From: Pterois miles | Taxonomy: Eukaryota; Chordata; Actinopteri; Perciformes; Scorpaenidae | Direction of reading: 5' to 3' | Length of the DNA stretch: 64,000 bases | Assembly: GCA_947000775.1 (NCBI GenBank) | Contig: CAMQGK010000565.1 | Location: forward strand, 11,145,001-11,209,000 | Part shown: positions 55,813 to 64,000 of the stretch, piece after piece | Position numbering within the stretch: position 1 is the first letter of the stretch | Layout: each line of letters opens with the position of its first letter | Position numbers and translations under genes: made by a program | Notes under the pieces: generated by a model | The model's database searches: none | Told to the model about the DNA's origin: nothing | The model's input: only the letters and a program-made list of their open reading frames with translations

Positions 55813-56572
55813 TCACCAGTTCACCATCAGGAGAGTGACTTCAGCAGCCACGGTGCTGCCTTCACTGTCTCCAGTTCACCGTCTGGAGAGTGACTGCAGC
55901 AGCCACGGTGCTGCCTTCACTGTCACCAGTTCACCGTCTGGAGAGTGACTGCAGCAGCCACGGTGCTGCCTCCACTGTCACCAGTTCACCATCAGGAGAG
56001 TGACTGCAGCAGCCACGGTGCTGCGTTCACTGTCTCCAGTTCACCGTCAGAGGGTGACTGTAGCAGCCACGGTGCTGCCTTCACTGTCTCCAGTTCACCA
56101 TCAGGAGGGTGACTGTAGCAGCCACGGTGCTGCCTTCACTGTCTCCAGTTCACCGTCTGGAGAGTTACTGCAGCAGCCACGGTGCTGCCTTCACTGTCTC
56201 CAGTTCACCGTCTGGAGAGTGACTGCAGCAGCCACGGTGCTGCGTTCACTGTCTCCAGTTCACCGTCTGGAGAGTGACTGCAGCAGCCACGGTGCTGCCT
56301 TCACTGTCTCCAGTTCACCGTCAGGAGAGTGACTGCAGCAGCCACGGTGCTGCCTTCACTGTCTCCAGTTCACCGTCAGGAGAGTGACTGCAGCAGCCAC
56401 GGTGCTGCGTTCACTGTCTCCAGTTCACCGTCAGGAGAGTGACTGCAGCAGCCACGGTGCTGCCTTCACTGTCTCCAGTTCACCGTCAGGAGAGTGACTG
56501 CAGCAGCCACGGTGCTGCCTTCACTGTCTCCAGTTCACCGTCAGGAGAGTTACTGTAGCAGCCACGGTGCTG
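55813..56572 (+). repeat. 55-bp minisatellite, about 14 copies
   Basis: The unit is gtgactgcagcagccacggt, then gctgccttcactgtctccag, then ttcaccgtcaggaga. Variation is limited to a few positions (gtca/gtct, ctcc/cacc, ccttc/cgttc). It sits between two SINEs of the same orientation. Confidence 0.96.
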
Positions 56573-56636
56573 TGTGTAGTGTTGTGTACATTCAGCCACT
56601 TTCCCAGTAAAAGTCTCCACCACATTTACTTTAGTT

Positions 56637-56988
56637 TAAGAAGAAGAAGAAGAAGAAGAAGAAGATAGTCCTTTTTAGTCCCACTTGGGGAAATTAATTT
56701 TTTTCACTCTGTTGTTAACTTATACACGGTACATGCAGACCCGAACACACACATGCACAAACATGCAACAATGGAGAGATGTAGAGTGATGGGGCTGCTC
56801 CTGACAAGCGCCCCGAGCAGTTGGGGGTTTGGTGCCTTGCTCAGGGGCACCTCGGCAGTGCCCAAGAGGTAAACTGGCACCTCTCCAGCTACCAGTTCAC
56901 ACTCAGTTCTTGGTCCATGTCGGGACTTGAACCGGTGACCCTCCGGTTCCCAAGCCAACTCCCTACAGACTGAGCTACTGCCGCCCCC
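56637..56988 (-). mobile_element. tRNA-derived SINE, subfamily B, - strand, close to AASS start
   Basis: It is a nearly identical sister of the copy at 55390-55705, with an aagaag tail at the left and the gggggcggcagtagctcagt head at the right on the minus strand. Its head end is 220 bp before the AASS start codon. Confidence 0.92.
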
Positions 56989-57208
56989 AAAGTTTAGCAG
57001 TTTAGCAGGTTGTCAGTTGTGTGTCTGCCAACAGTGTGTGTGTTTGTGTTGCCGGTGGCCTTGTGCCCACTGTGGCGTAAGTTCAGTAATTTTCCGACAG
57101 ACAGTGTGTGTGCTTTGTGTAATTACTTCACTTCCCGGCTGAATGTGATGAGTTGGCAGTTTCAATAAATCTGTTGTGTCTTTTATCCCAAAGCAGGGGG
57201 GTAACATC

Positions 57209-57427
57209 ATGTTCAGACTCCTCAGTCACCAAGGAAAGAGGACGCGGAGCTGCCTCGCAGGCCAGCGTCGCTATGAACACCACAGGGCCGTCATGGCCAT
57301 CCGCCGCGAGGACGTCAATCCCTGGGAGAGGAGGGCGCCGCTGGCCCCGAAACACGTCAAAGAGCTCACCAACGCCGGCGTCAAAGTCCTGGTCCAACCG
57401 TCCAACCGCAGAGCCATCCACGAGAAG
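57209..57427 (+). CDS. AASS: AASS coding exon 1
   Basis: This exon has 73 codons from the ATG to HEK, donor gtgaga at 57428. The presequence is followed by AVMAIRREDVNPWERRAPLA and VKVLVQPSNRRAIHEK. The ATG is the first in frame after the probable acceptor cag at 57194-57196; no upstream Met competes. Confidence 0.94.
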
Positions 57428-60400
57428 GTGAGACTCTGATAAGTCGTTTGGAGACTACTCCTATGGCAGTAGTATCATCTTAGTAGTCTGATGGAGCCTG
57501 TGCTTTGTTTTCAGTACTACATAAGGGCGGGGGCCATCGTCCAGGAGGACCTTTCGGAGGCGTCGCTGATCATCGGGGTGAAGAGGCCGCCGGAGGAGAA
57601 GGTCATCCCCAGGAAGACGTACGCTTTCTTCTCCCACACCATCAAGGCTCAGGAGGCCAACATGGGTCTTCTGGACGACCTGCTGAACAAGGCGAGAGCG
57701 CTCTAAATCTCATCATTTAACCGCCGTCCTCATTGACATCTCTCTTTCTCCTTCCATCCTCGCTCACTCCATCCGTGTGGACATCGCGGCTGTTCGTTTT
57801 GTTTCTTTTCCGTACGCTTGCACACATACCTCACTGATAACTGACACTGATCTTTGTGTTCATTTGTTAATTTCTGAACTTTTGTAACTGCACCGACCTC
57901 GTCTCTGCTGCTGCTGGGCTGTAACAAATAGGGGCTCGTCCGGGATGGTCTGATTGGGTTTATCTGTCATTTGGCATGTGCGACATGAAATACTGTAAAA
58001 TATAATTACGTTTCACGGACACCCAGATGTCCCATCTGATTGTGATGTCTGAATTCACACTACAAGACTTTCAAAGTCTTGTTCAATCTACACAACTTGC
58101 TGTCTTGTAATCGAGACGGTTTACTCTCAACCTGTGTCTGGCCCTCTCATTGGCTAGAGCTCGCGGTCGGAGTCCCCGACAGATCCAGATATTTAATCCG
58201 CTAGGTATCTGGAATGTGTCTGCGAGGCATCGGTGAGCCTCCGAGATGGCGTCTTTGAGCCGTTCACACAAGATGCTCGAGCGCTGATGTGTGAGCAGCG
58301 AAGCAGAAAAGCAGGGTTAAGGTTGTGTGGTGAGAAATAGGTGTAAAGTGCAAATACACTGTTAATGCAGTCATACTTTAAGCAACAATGGGCGAAGACG
58401 TAGCAGGACATCAGTCATTTTTAAACCTGCAACATGAGGAGCTGCCAGCATCAGAGGTGCTTGGAGTAAAAGATTAACTTATGTAAATGTGCTGTAGCAC
58501 TATGGGCGACTGCTTAGATGAAGTCATGAACCCAACGATCCAGATTCATTCCTTATTAATGCTGATGTAAAATAATCATCCGTCTCTAAAATATGTATGT
58601 ATGACAGCAGTTTGATCTTCTGTACCAGAGCTGATGCTCTTTGTGTTTTCTTTCCCTCAGCAAAACTTCTCAGAAACCGTAACAACATTAATTTTGTTTT
58701 CTCAGGAGGTTCGTCTGATCGACTACGAGAAGATGGTGGATGCTAACGGCTTCCGGATCGTAGCGTTTGGTCACTGGGCTGGCATCGCAGGTATGAACAC
58801 CTCCATTAAAAAACACAACAACATAGTAAGGTTTTGCAGTTGTGCCTCAGCTGCTCAGTCGTTTCCTTGGACTGTTGGGAAAGTGTTTGCAAAAAGCAGC
58901 TGTTGTGAAACTGATATAACAGTAAAGATCAACGTGACTGTCAAACTGATTAATCATTTCTATGTGAATCAGCTGGACCCGCATCATTTGATCAGTCAGA
59001 GCTGTTGAGTTAGACTTGTGTCTTTTTGCAGGAATGATTAACATTTTGCACGGACTGGGGCTACGCTTCCTGGCTCTCGGGCACCACACCCCCTTCATGG
59101 TGAGAGAACATTCGTCATCACTTTGGTCCAAAAACAAAAGAACAGATTCCAGTGCCTCAACAGGGGATTCTCATCCTGTCGGTTTCCGTCTCTCTGCTGT
59201 TCACAGTACGTCGGCATGGCTCATAACTACAGGAACGTCAGCCAGGCCATCCAGGCAGTGAGGGATTGTGGGTATGAGATTTCCATGGGGCTCATGCCCA
59301 AATCTGTCGGCCCTGTGACGTTTTGTTTCACCGGTACCGGTAATGTCTCCAAGGTATAACAACTCAAAGCAGAAACACTCACAGAAATGAGGATTCTACT
59401 GATTTTTGTACCTTATTACCCTCCGTTTTTATCCTGCAGGGAGCCCAAGACATCCTCAACGAGCTTCCTGTTGAATACGTTGAACCTCATGAGTTGAAGG
59501 ACGTCTCTGAAACTGGAGGTATGTAACTCCTTGAGTCTGAGCGAGGACGACAGATATACAAGCTGGTGTTATGATGCGTATGATGATGAAACAAAGCGCC
59601 GTCAGTCGGCCATTTTCACACCACTCTCACTGACTGCTTAGCTTCATTCATCAGATGTCGCTGTGAAAATATCTGTTTATTGGAACAAGTAGATGAGGTT
59701 AAAAGGTGAAAATGAGAAGAGCCTTCTGTGTTTATCCTCTTGACTTTACCTGACTTACTTTCCTCACTTCCGTTTCTCTTCTTGTGCACTGATTCGTTTA
59801 ATCTGAACAGCCAATCAGAGTGATTTTTCTCACCAACATGCTCTGCTGCAGATTCAACATGCTGAATCAGCTGAAAAACCTTAGACAAAGCTTGGTGTGT
59901 CAGGAACATGTATTTAATACTCTTATTAACATGGCAAATATGCTGCTTTATGCAAATATATGTATGTATTTATTATTGGGAATCAGTGAACAACACAAAC
60001 ACAACGACAGATATTGTCCAGAAACCCTCCCAGGTTCTGACTTTAGCATCAAAAATCTGCTCCAATCAGAACATGGCAAACTGCAGCCCAACAGGCAACA
60101 ACAGCTGTCAGTGTGTCAGAGTGCTGACTTGACTAGGACTTGATCCAGACTGACTGGGATTATCACTGCTGTACAACAGCTTTTCAGCATTTTCTCTCCT
60201 GTGATGGTGAATTTCTTTCCTCCTAAAGGGAGCGCAGCTTTGGAAATGAAGCCATGCTGGTCTGGTCTATAGCTTGGAGCATAAACATGCTGGTCTGGTC
60301 TATAGCTTGGAGCCATAAACCATGCTGGTCTGGTCTATAGCTTGGAGCCATAAAGCCATGATGGTCTGGTCTATAGCTTGGAGCCATAAAGCCATGCTGG

Positions 60401-63400
60401 TCTGGTCTATAGCTTGGAGCCATAAAGCTTCTATTAGATCTTTTTTTGGACGCGGCAGGGGAACAAATCAGAGATCAGTGTTTTTGGATTTATTGTTGGT
60501 TCAACCAGCTGCACAGCAGCCCTCGGTCATAGCTTTATTAATGTTAGTGGTTTGTTTTAACTGGAAGTTTGGGGGAATGTTTCAACTTCTGTTTACTCTG
60601 TTACCGTCTCTGAGGGACACAGGATTGGTTTAGCCCCAACAGGGGGCGTGGTCTGGATGGCGTATTGCTGGTCTGATGTAGGATACTGTAATTAGTGCAT
60701 ACATGACCATTTACAGTGTGTTTTTGCTTTCCTCTAAGATATGAACAGAGTGTACGCCACCGTTCTGAGCAGACATCACCACCTGATCAGGAAGAGTGAC
60801 GGCATTTATGACCCCATGGAGTACGAGGACCATCCAGAACTTTACACCTCGCATTTCAGGACCAGCGTGAGTCTGCCTCTTCCCATCCTTCCTCCTCCAC
60901 CACCACCACCACCACAGTAACACCACACCCACCTGCTGCTGTCAGTCCCTCCGAGGCCTCGTCCTCTATTTCAGTCGTTGGCACCTAACAGCTGCTGGTT
61001 GAAGTTTCACAACAGATGCCACGTGGCCGGTTTTTCACATCTTGTACATCTTTTACAGATCTTGTTTAACTTTGTGGTGACTTTCATCACTTTCTGGCTC
61101 AACAGAATGAACCAGTACATCCACCTGATCAGTGGTCCTTCACATAACTAGAACATTTAAAAGAGTCACAAATGAAAATAACCATTTTTTGTGGATTAAA
61201 AAATATAATTCATGTTTTGCAACTAACAATATTTATACTTATTTTCAGGAAGTGACTTGTTTGGTCTGTATATTACAGTTACCGCTTCAAATGACTGGTT
61301 GTGTTCAGCCAACAGATCTCCATCCAGATGAGCGTTTTTGGGCCGTTTTCAACATTAACCTCCGCCATGCAACCACAGGTGATAAAGCATATTACATGAC
61401 CATCCTTGTACACTGGGCGAGTGCATGCCGGTGTAAACAGGAAGCGGCGCGTTTGGTTGTTCAGTAGCAGAAAATCCTACAAAGGAAAAACGGCAGCGGT
61501 GTAAAGTTAGACCAGAGGTTACTTTGCTTGGACCGACGACGAGGTGGAGATGTTACTGAAAAGAACACACAAATATATGGTTATATATGGTCATATATAA
61601 GGTTCACATGATGAATTGAAGGACACTGCATGACTGATCGCTTTCAGAGGTCTCCGTTTCTGTCCGTTCAGACTAAAATACAACCCCAGAGTTTAAAAAC
61701 TAAACTGGGGTCAGCAGCGTTTACAAATGTTCATTTCAGGGACTCAAAAATACTAGAATAGTGTGGACGTTAGACATAAACAGCAAAAGTTATCCGCTTT
61801 AAAGCAAAAATGTAGTAGATTGGATGTAACTTGGGACAGTCTGCCATCACACTGTACAGAGCACTCTGAGTGCATCAGTGTTGTGTCATCTCAACCACAG
61901 GTGGCGCCCTACACAACCTGTCTGATCAACGGTATTTACTGGGACCCCCACACCCCCCGCCTTCTCCGACGACTGGACGCCCAGAAGCTGATGAGACCGC
62001 TCAAGAAGTCTCCCGTGGACACCGAGGGATCGCTAGAGCTGCCTCACAAGTAAGAGCATGCCGTCGTTGGAATATCATCAACCACAACAACCGGTTTCTC
62101 TGTTCATGAAACGTTAACTGGAGATCAACAGATGCACCTTTACCTTAGTTCACATCTTGATTGTGTTCGGTCATGGAGTCAGACGTGAACTTGGCAGTTT
62201 GACCCTTCTCGTCTGATTTGACGTCACAGGCAGACACAATGTTGGCAAGATAACTCAGTAGCAACAGCAAAGCAAAACATCTTGCTGTCGTCACATGTAA
62301 AAAGAAAAGAAGAAGAAAGATTTTCCTTTTTAGTCCCACAGTGGGGAAATTCAGTTTTCACTCTGTTTTTCACGCACAGTACATATACATGCGTCAATGG
62401 AGAGATGTCAGGGGGGAGAGTGGGGTGGGGGTTTGGTGCCTTGCTCAGGGGCACCTCGGCAGTGCCAAGAGGTAAACTGGCACCTCTCCAGCAACCAGTT
62501 GGTCTTGGTCAATGGGGGTCTTGAACCCGTGACGTCCGCGTCCTAACCCAAGTCCTTACAGACTGAGCTACTGCCGCCCATGTATGACAACTATTCGGCT
62601 AGTTTTCTGTAAGTAGTGTGGCGTTGGAGCATGGTGGAATTAGCAAGATAGCTTGCTAGAAAGTGGCTAGCTGGCTCCTTAGCTCCTGGTCTGGTTCCAC
62701 CAGGCTTTGGAGCTGCACTGATTACGGGAAGCGAGCCAGACAGCGAGCTGGTGGTCTTAACGGTCCCACCACCTGAGGACAAGCTACCAAGCTACCTCGA
62801 CAGCAAACAGTTCAGTGACCCTCCTACTCCTGTTTTATCTCTATAGTTTTAACTCTTTCCCTTGCTGTCAGACAGACAGCCCTTTCTGATGAGAACTGAA
62901 GCCATTATCTACGTTCTCTTCAAAGCCACAAGACTCCATTGACAAAAAATGTAATTTCACCTTGCAGAACACGGGAGTCGCTGCTTTACCGCTTCCTTGT
63001 TTGGTTAGTTAATTTGTGCTGTTTTGTGACTTTGGTGAATCTGAACTAACCCTTTAAAACACCAAAGTCAGACAATAACAAACAAACTACCCGATGGAGG
63101 CAGCAGTAGACCTGCGACCCCTGTGTTCTGAGAGCTAAAATTACTGTTTTTGTCACAGGAGTCTGGTGGCTTTGAAGAGAGCAAATATACAGGCTTTCCG
63201 TTAGAGAGCTGAGCTAAAGTGGGGAAATATTCTAGATACAGCGTACACTTAAACTTTTAGGTGTATAAAATGTGTGTTGCTGCTGCCCCCGTTCACAGCA
63301 GTACATTGCTTTGCTCCCATGCTGGTACTCCTGTCTGTTTCTCCAAACTCCGTCTACTGTCGTAATACAGTGACTATAGAGAAGTCATACAGCCCCATTT

Positions 63401-63957
63401 CACAACATCCAAACTATACCTTTAAGATTTCCTCTGAACAGCAGTGTATATACTAAGAATTTTCCCGAATTTCCCTCCGGGGATTAATAAAGGTTCATCT
63501 TATCTTGTCTTATCTTAAGAATAGCTTTTTTTTTCCCCAGTGCGTAATGAACGTTACAGCCTCACAGGGACAGATATTTATTTTTCCATCAGTAGAAGAT
63601 AATAAATTGATCCCCTGCTCTGACCCTGACGTGTCCTCAACCTCTCAATCGGACATAATGCATGTGATGTACCCGACTGGCTGAATGTTGTAGTGATTGG
63701 CCCGCAGTGCACTGTGGTGGATGGACTGCTGTATCTCCACAGAGGTCAAAGGTGACATTGTTATCTTCAGTCCTGTTTACAGAGGGACAGTCCAAACTGT
63801 CACTCTGACCTCCTGAATACCCGTCTCTCTACAGACTGCTGGCCATCTGCGACATATCAGCTGACACCGGGGGCTCCATAGACTTCATGAATGAGTGCAC
63901 CACCATCGATAAGCCCTTCTGTATGTACGACGCTGATCAGCACATCGATCACGACAG
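57209..63957 (+). CDS. AASS: AASS, alpha-aminoadipic semialdehyde synthase, N-terminal half (partial, 3' part outside window)
   Basis: This is a mitochondrial bifunctional enzyme of lysine degradation. The N-terminal lysine-ketoglutarate reductase condenses lysine and 2-oxoglutarate to saccharopine (NADPH); the C-terminal saccharopine dehydrogenase makes aminoadipate semialdehyde and glutamate. Nine exons (57209-57427, 57515-57691, 58706-58790, 59032-59099, 59207-59353, 59440-59518, 60739-60866, 61901-62049, 63835-63957) give about 391 residues, covering most of the reductase. The Arg-rich N-terminus (MFRLLSHQGKRTRSC) is a likely mitochondrial presequence. Family landmarks follow: AIRREDVNPWERRAPLAPKH, KTYAFFSHTIKAQEANMGLL, INILHGLGLRFLALGHHTPF, TGTGNVSKGAQ and CDISADTGGSI. 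The dehydrogenase exons lie beyond the right edge (human AASS is about 926 residues). All introns are GT-AG except the second, which starts with GC. Confidence 0.96.
57515..57691 (+). CDS. AASS: AASS coding exon 2, followed by a GC donor
   Basis: This exon has 59 codons, acceptor gttttcag. It encodes YYIRAGAIVQEDLSEASLII, GVKRPPEEKVIPRKTYAFFS and so on to LLDDLLNK. The conserved protein continues with EVRLIDYEK in the next exon, forcing the exon to end at 57691. The intron then begins gcgaga rather than gt. Confidence 0.93.
57692..58705 (+). other. AASS: AASS intron 2, apparent GC-AG intron
   Basis: It begins aag then gcgaga at 57692 and ends ttttctcag before 58706. Reading on past 57691 hits TAA at 57703, with no in-frame GT donor between. 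GC-AG introns are a known minor class. The interior shows no repeat I can name. Confidence 0.8.
58706..58790 (+). CDS. AASS: AASS coding exon 3
   Basis: This exon is 85 bp, encoding EVRLIDYEKMVDANGFRIVA and FGHWAGIA plus one base of a Gly codon, with donor gtatga at 58791. An alternative upstream acceptor (58661 region, ccctcag) would add a segment absent from the family. Confidence 0.94.
59032..59099 (+). CDS. AASS: AASS coding exon 4
   Basis: This exon is 68 bp, with acceptor ctttttgcag. It completes the split Gly, then MINILHGLGLRFLALGHHTP and FM. Donor gtgaga is at 59100. Confidence 0.94.
59207..59353 (+). CDS. AASS: AASS coding exon 5
   Basis: This exon has 49 codons, acceptor gttcacag, encoding YVGMAHNYRNVSQAIQAVRD, GYEISMGLMPKSVGPVTF and CFTGTGNVSK. 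Donor gtataa is at 59354. The TGTGNVS segment fits the nucleotide-binding part of the reductase. Confidence 0.95.
59440..59518 (+). CDS. AASS: AASS coding exon 6
   Basis: This exon is 79 bp, with acceptor atcctgcag. It encodes GAQDILNELPVEYVEPHELK and DVSETG plus one base. Donor gtatgt is at 59519. Confidence 0.95.
59903..60168 (+). mobile_element. Central fragment of 'agggctgtc' transposon in AASS intron 6
   Basis: It contains tatttaatactcttattaac, caaatatgctgctttatgca, cagatattgtccagaaaccc and tcagtgtgtcagagtgctga, ending gactgggattatca. Both ends are missing. Confidence 0.8.
60253..60428 (+). repeat. 36-bp minisatellite, about 5 copies, in AASS intron 6
   Basis: The unit is catgctggtctggtctatag then cttggagccataaagc. 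The length is a multiple of three, so both strands show short repetitive open frames (for example MLVWSIAWSHKA), which I do not regard as coding. Confidence 0.93.
60739..60866 (+). CDS. AASS: AASS coding exon 7
   Basis: This exon is 128 bp. The acceptor is cctctaag, with the less common A before AG. It encodes MNRVYATVLSRHHHLIRKSD, GIYDPMEYEDHPELYTSHFR and TS, with donor gtgagt at 60867. Confidence 0.94.
60867..61900 (+). other. AASS: AASS intron 7 with repeat-derived segment
   Basis: A short cca-rich stretch lies at 60895-60915. The part 61240-61880 looks like a degraded dispersed element: non-coding flanks resembling teleost repeats plus the short SANT-like peptide at 61529. The family is assigned from memory only. 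Confidence 0.45.
61529..61579 (+). pseudogene. Short SANT/Myb-like coding relic
   Basis: One frame reads WTDDEVEMLLKRTHKYM. This resembles the start of SANT/Myb-like DNA-binding domains found in Harbinger-type transposon proteins and in fish repeat-derived ORFs. No longer open frame surrounds it. Confidence 0.3.
61901..62049 (+). CDS. AASS: AASS coding exon 8
   Basis: This exon is 149 bp, with acceptor tcaaccacag. It encodes VAPYTTCLINGIYWDPHTPR, LLRRLDAQKLMRPLKKSPVD and TEGSLELPH, plus two bases. Donor gtaaga is at 62050. Confidence 0.94.
62308..62579 (-). mobile_element. tRNA-derived SINE, subfamily A, - strand
   Basis: On the minus strand the head is gggcggcagtagctcagtct with aaggacttgggttaggacgc, as in the copy at 22495. 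The + strand left end has aagaaga tail repeats and ttttagtcccacagtgggga. A short internal deletion is present around 62410-62430. Confidence 0.9.
63445..63525 (+). repeat. Retrotransposon 3' tail (tccggggattaataaagg, then tatctt repeats)
   Basis: It reads ccctccggggattaataaag followed by tcatcttatcttgtcttatc. This is the usual 3' end of fish LINEs and their dependent SINEs. The rest of the element upstream is not identified. Confidence 0.55.
63835..63957 (+). CDS. AASS: AASS coding exon 9 (last in window)
   Basis: This exon is 123 bp, with acceptor ctctctacag. It encodes LLAICDISADTGGSIDFMNE, CTTIDKPFCMYDADQHIDHD, then two bases before donor gtacgg at 63958. The rest of the gene is outside the window. 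Confidence 0.94.
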
Positions 63958-64000
63958 GTACGGCGTTAACATCTGTGACCTGTGTTGCATCACCTGCACG

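Larger units (their letters stand above)
59519..60738 (+). other. AASS: AASS intron 6
   Basis: This is a 1.2 kb GT-AG intron carrying a transposon fragment at 59903-60168 and a 36-bp minisatellite at 60253-60428. The rest is unremarkable. Confidence 0.8.
62050..63834 (+). other. AASS: AASS intron 8
   Basis: This is a 1.8 kb GT-AG intron with a SINE at 62308-62579 and a LINE/SINE tail at 63445-63525. The middle (62640-63430) resembles a dispersed teleost repeat I recall, but I cannot name it. Confidence 0.6.

Noticed and set aside
56000..56332. 110-codon open frame with a repeated Ser/Val/His motif
   Set aside because: It lies entirely within the 55-bp minisatellite.
57692..57706. Continuation of AASS exon 2 into the codons ARAL and a stop
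   Set aside because: This would truncate AASS in the middle of the reductase. The conserved protein continues in the exon at 58706, so a GC donor at 57692 is the better reading.
60223..60423. Repetitive open frames on both strands (MAPSYRPDQHGF and MLVWSIAWSHKA)
   Set aside because: A 36-bp minisatellite keeps frames open; it is within an AASS intron.

Overview
The window is vertebrate nuclear DNA and almost certainly comes from a ray-finned (teleost) fish. The genes are split by introns with GT-AG splice sites. The intergenic and intronic DNA is full of repeats typical of teleost genomes: a Tc1-like transposon relic, tRNA-derived SINEs, many small non-autonomous elements with 'agggctgtc' ends, and many minisatellites. 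There is nothing prokaryotic here: no operons, CRISPR arrays or rRNA.

Three protein-coding genes lie head to tail on the + strand: the last three coding exons of CADPS2 (6187-26213), a complete four-exon FEZF1 (40673-47239), and the first nine coding exons of AASS (57209-63957, continuing past the right edge). The same order and relative orientation, CADPS2 > FEZF1 > AASS, is known from human chromosome 7q31. This supports the assignments, in particular CADPS2 rather than its paralogue CADPS. The three genes are functionally unrelated (vesicle priming, forebrain/olfactory transcription factor, mitochondrial lysine catabolism), so this is a conserved neighbourhood and not a pathway cluster.

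Layout. 1-6186: CADPS2 intron with repeat fragments. 6187-6294: CADPS2 exon. 6295-25284: a 19 kb CADPS2 intron holding an inverted repeat with a hammerhead-like core (6668-6931), a G/C-homopolymer block (8.7-11.5 kb), a 40-bp minisatellite of about 56 copies (12.15-14.41 kb), a local duplication (16.8-18.5 kb), and a Tc1 relic nested in a small transposon (20.06-22.05 kb). 25285-26213: the last two CADPS2 exons. 26.2-40.5 kb: intergenic, dominated by a 4.2 kb composite satellite with a TAG-repeat linker (30.67-34.86 kb) and two LINE 3' ends in tandem (36.1-37.4 kb). 40.67-47.24 kb: FEZF1. 47.2-57.2 kb: intergenic plus the probable AASS promoter and 5' intron, with a hairpin plus 20-bp minisatellite, an AT-rich repeat, two SINEs and a 55-bp minisatellite. 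57.2-63.96 kb: AASS.

The most interesting gene-level observations are an apparent GC-AG intron in AASS, a three-codon upstream ORF in FEZF1 whose stop overlaps the main start codon (UGAUG), and a candidate non-coding AASS first exon with a strong splice donor. The most interesting repeat-level observations are the CpG-restricted variation in two minisatellites, a roughly 1.73 kb duplicated block inside the TAG satellite, and the inverted repeat with a possible ribozyme core. I found no clear evidence of a wholly new gene system. Long open frames across the tandem arrays are artefacts of repeat structure.
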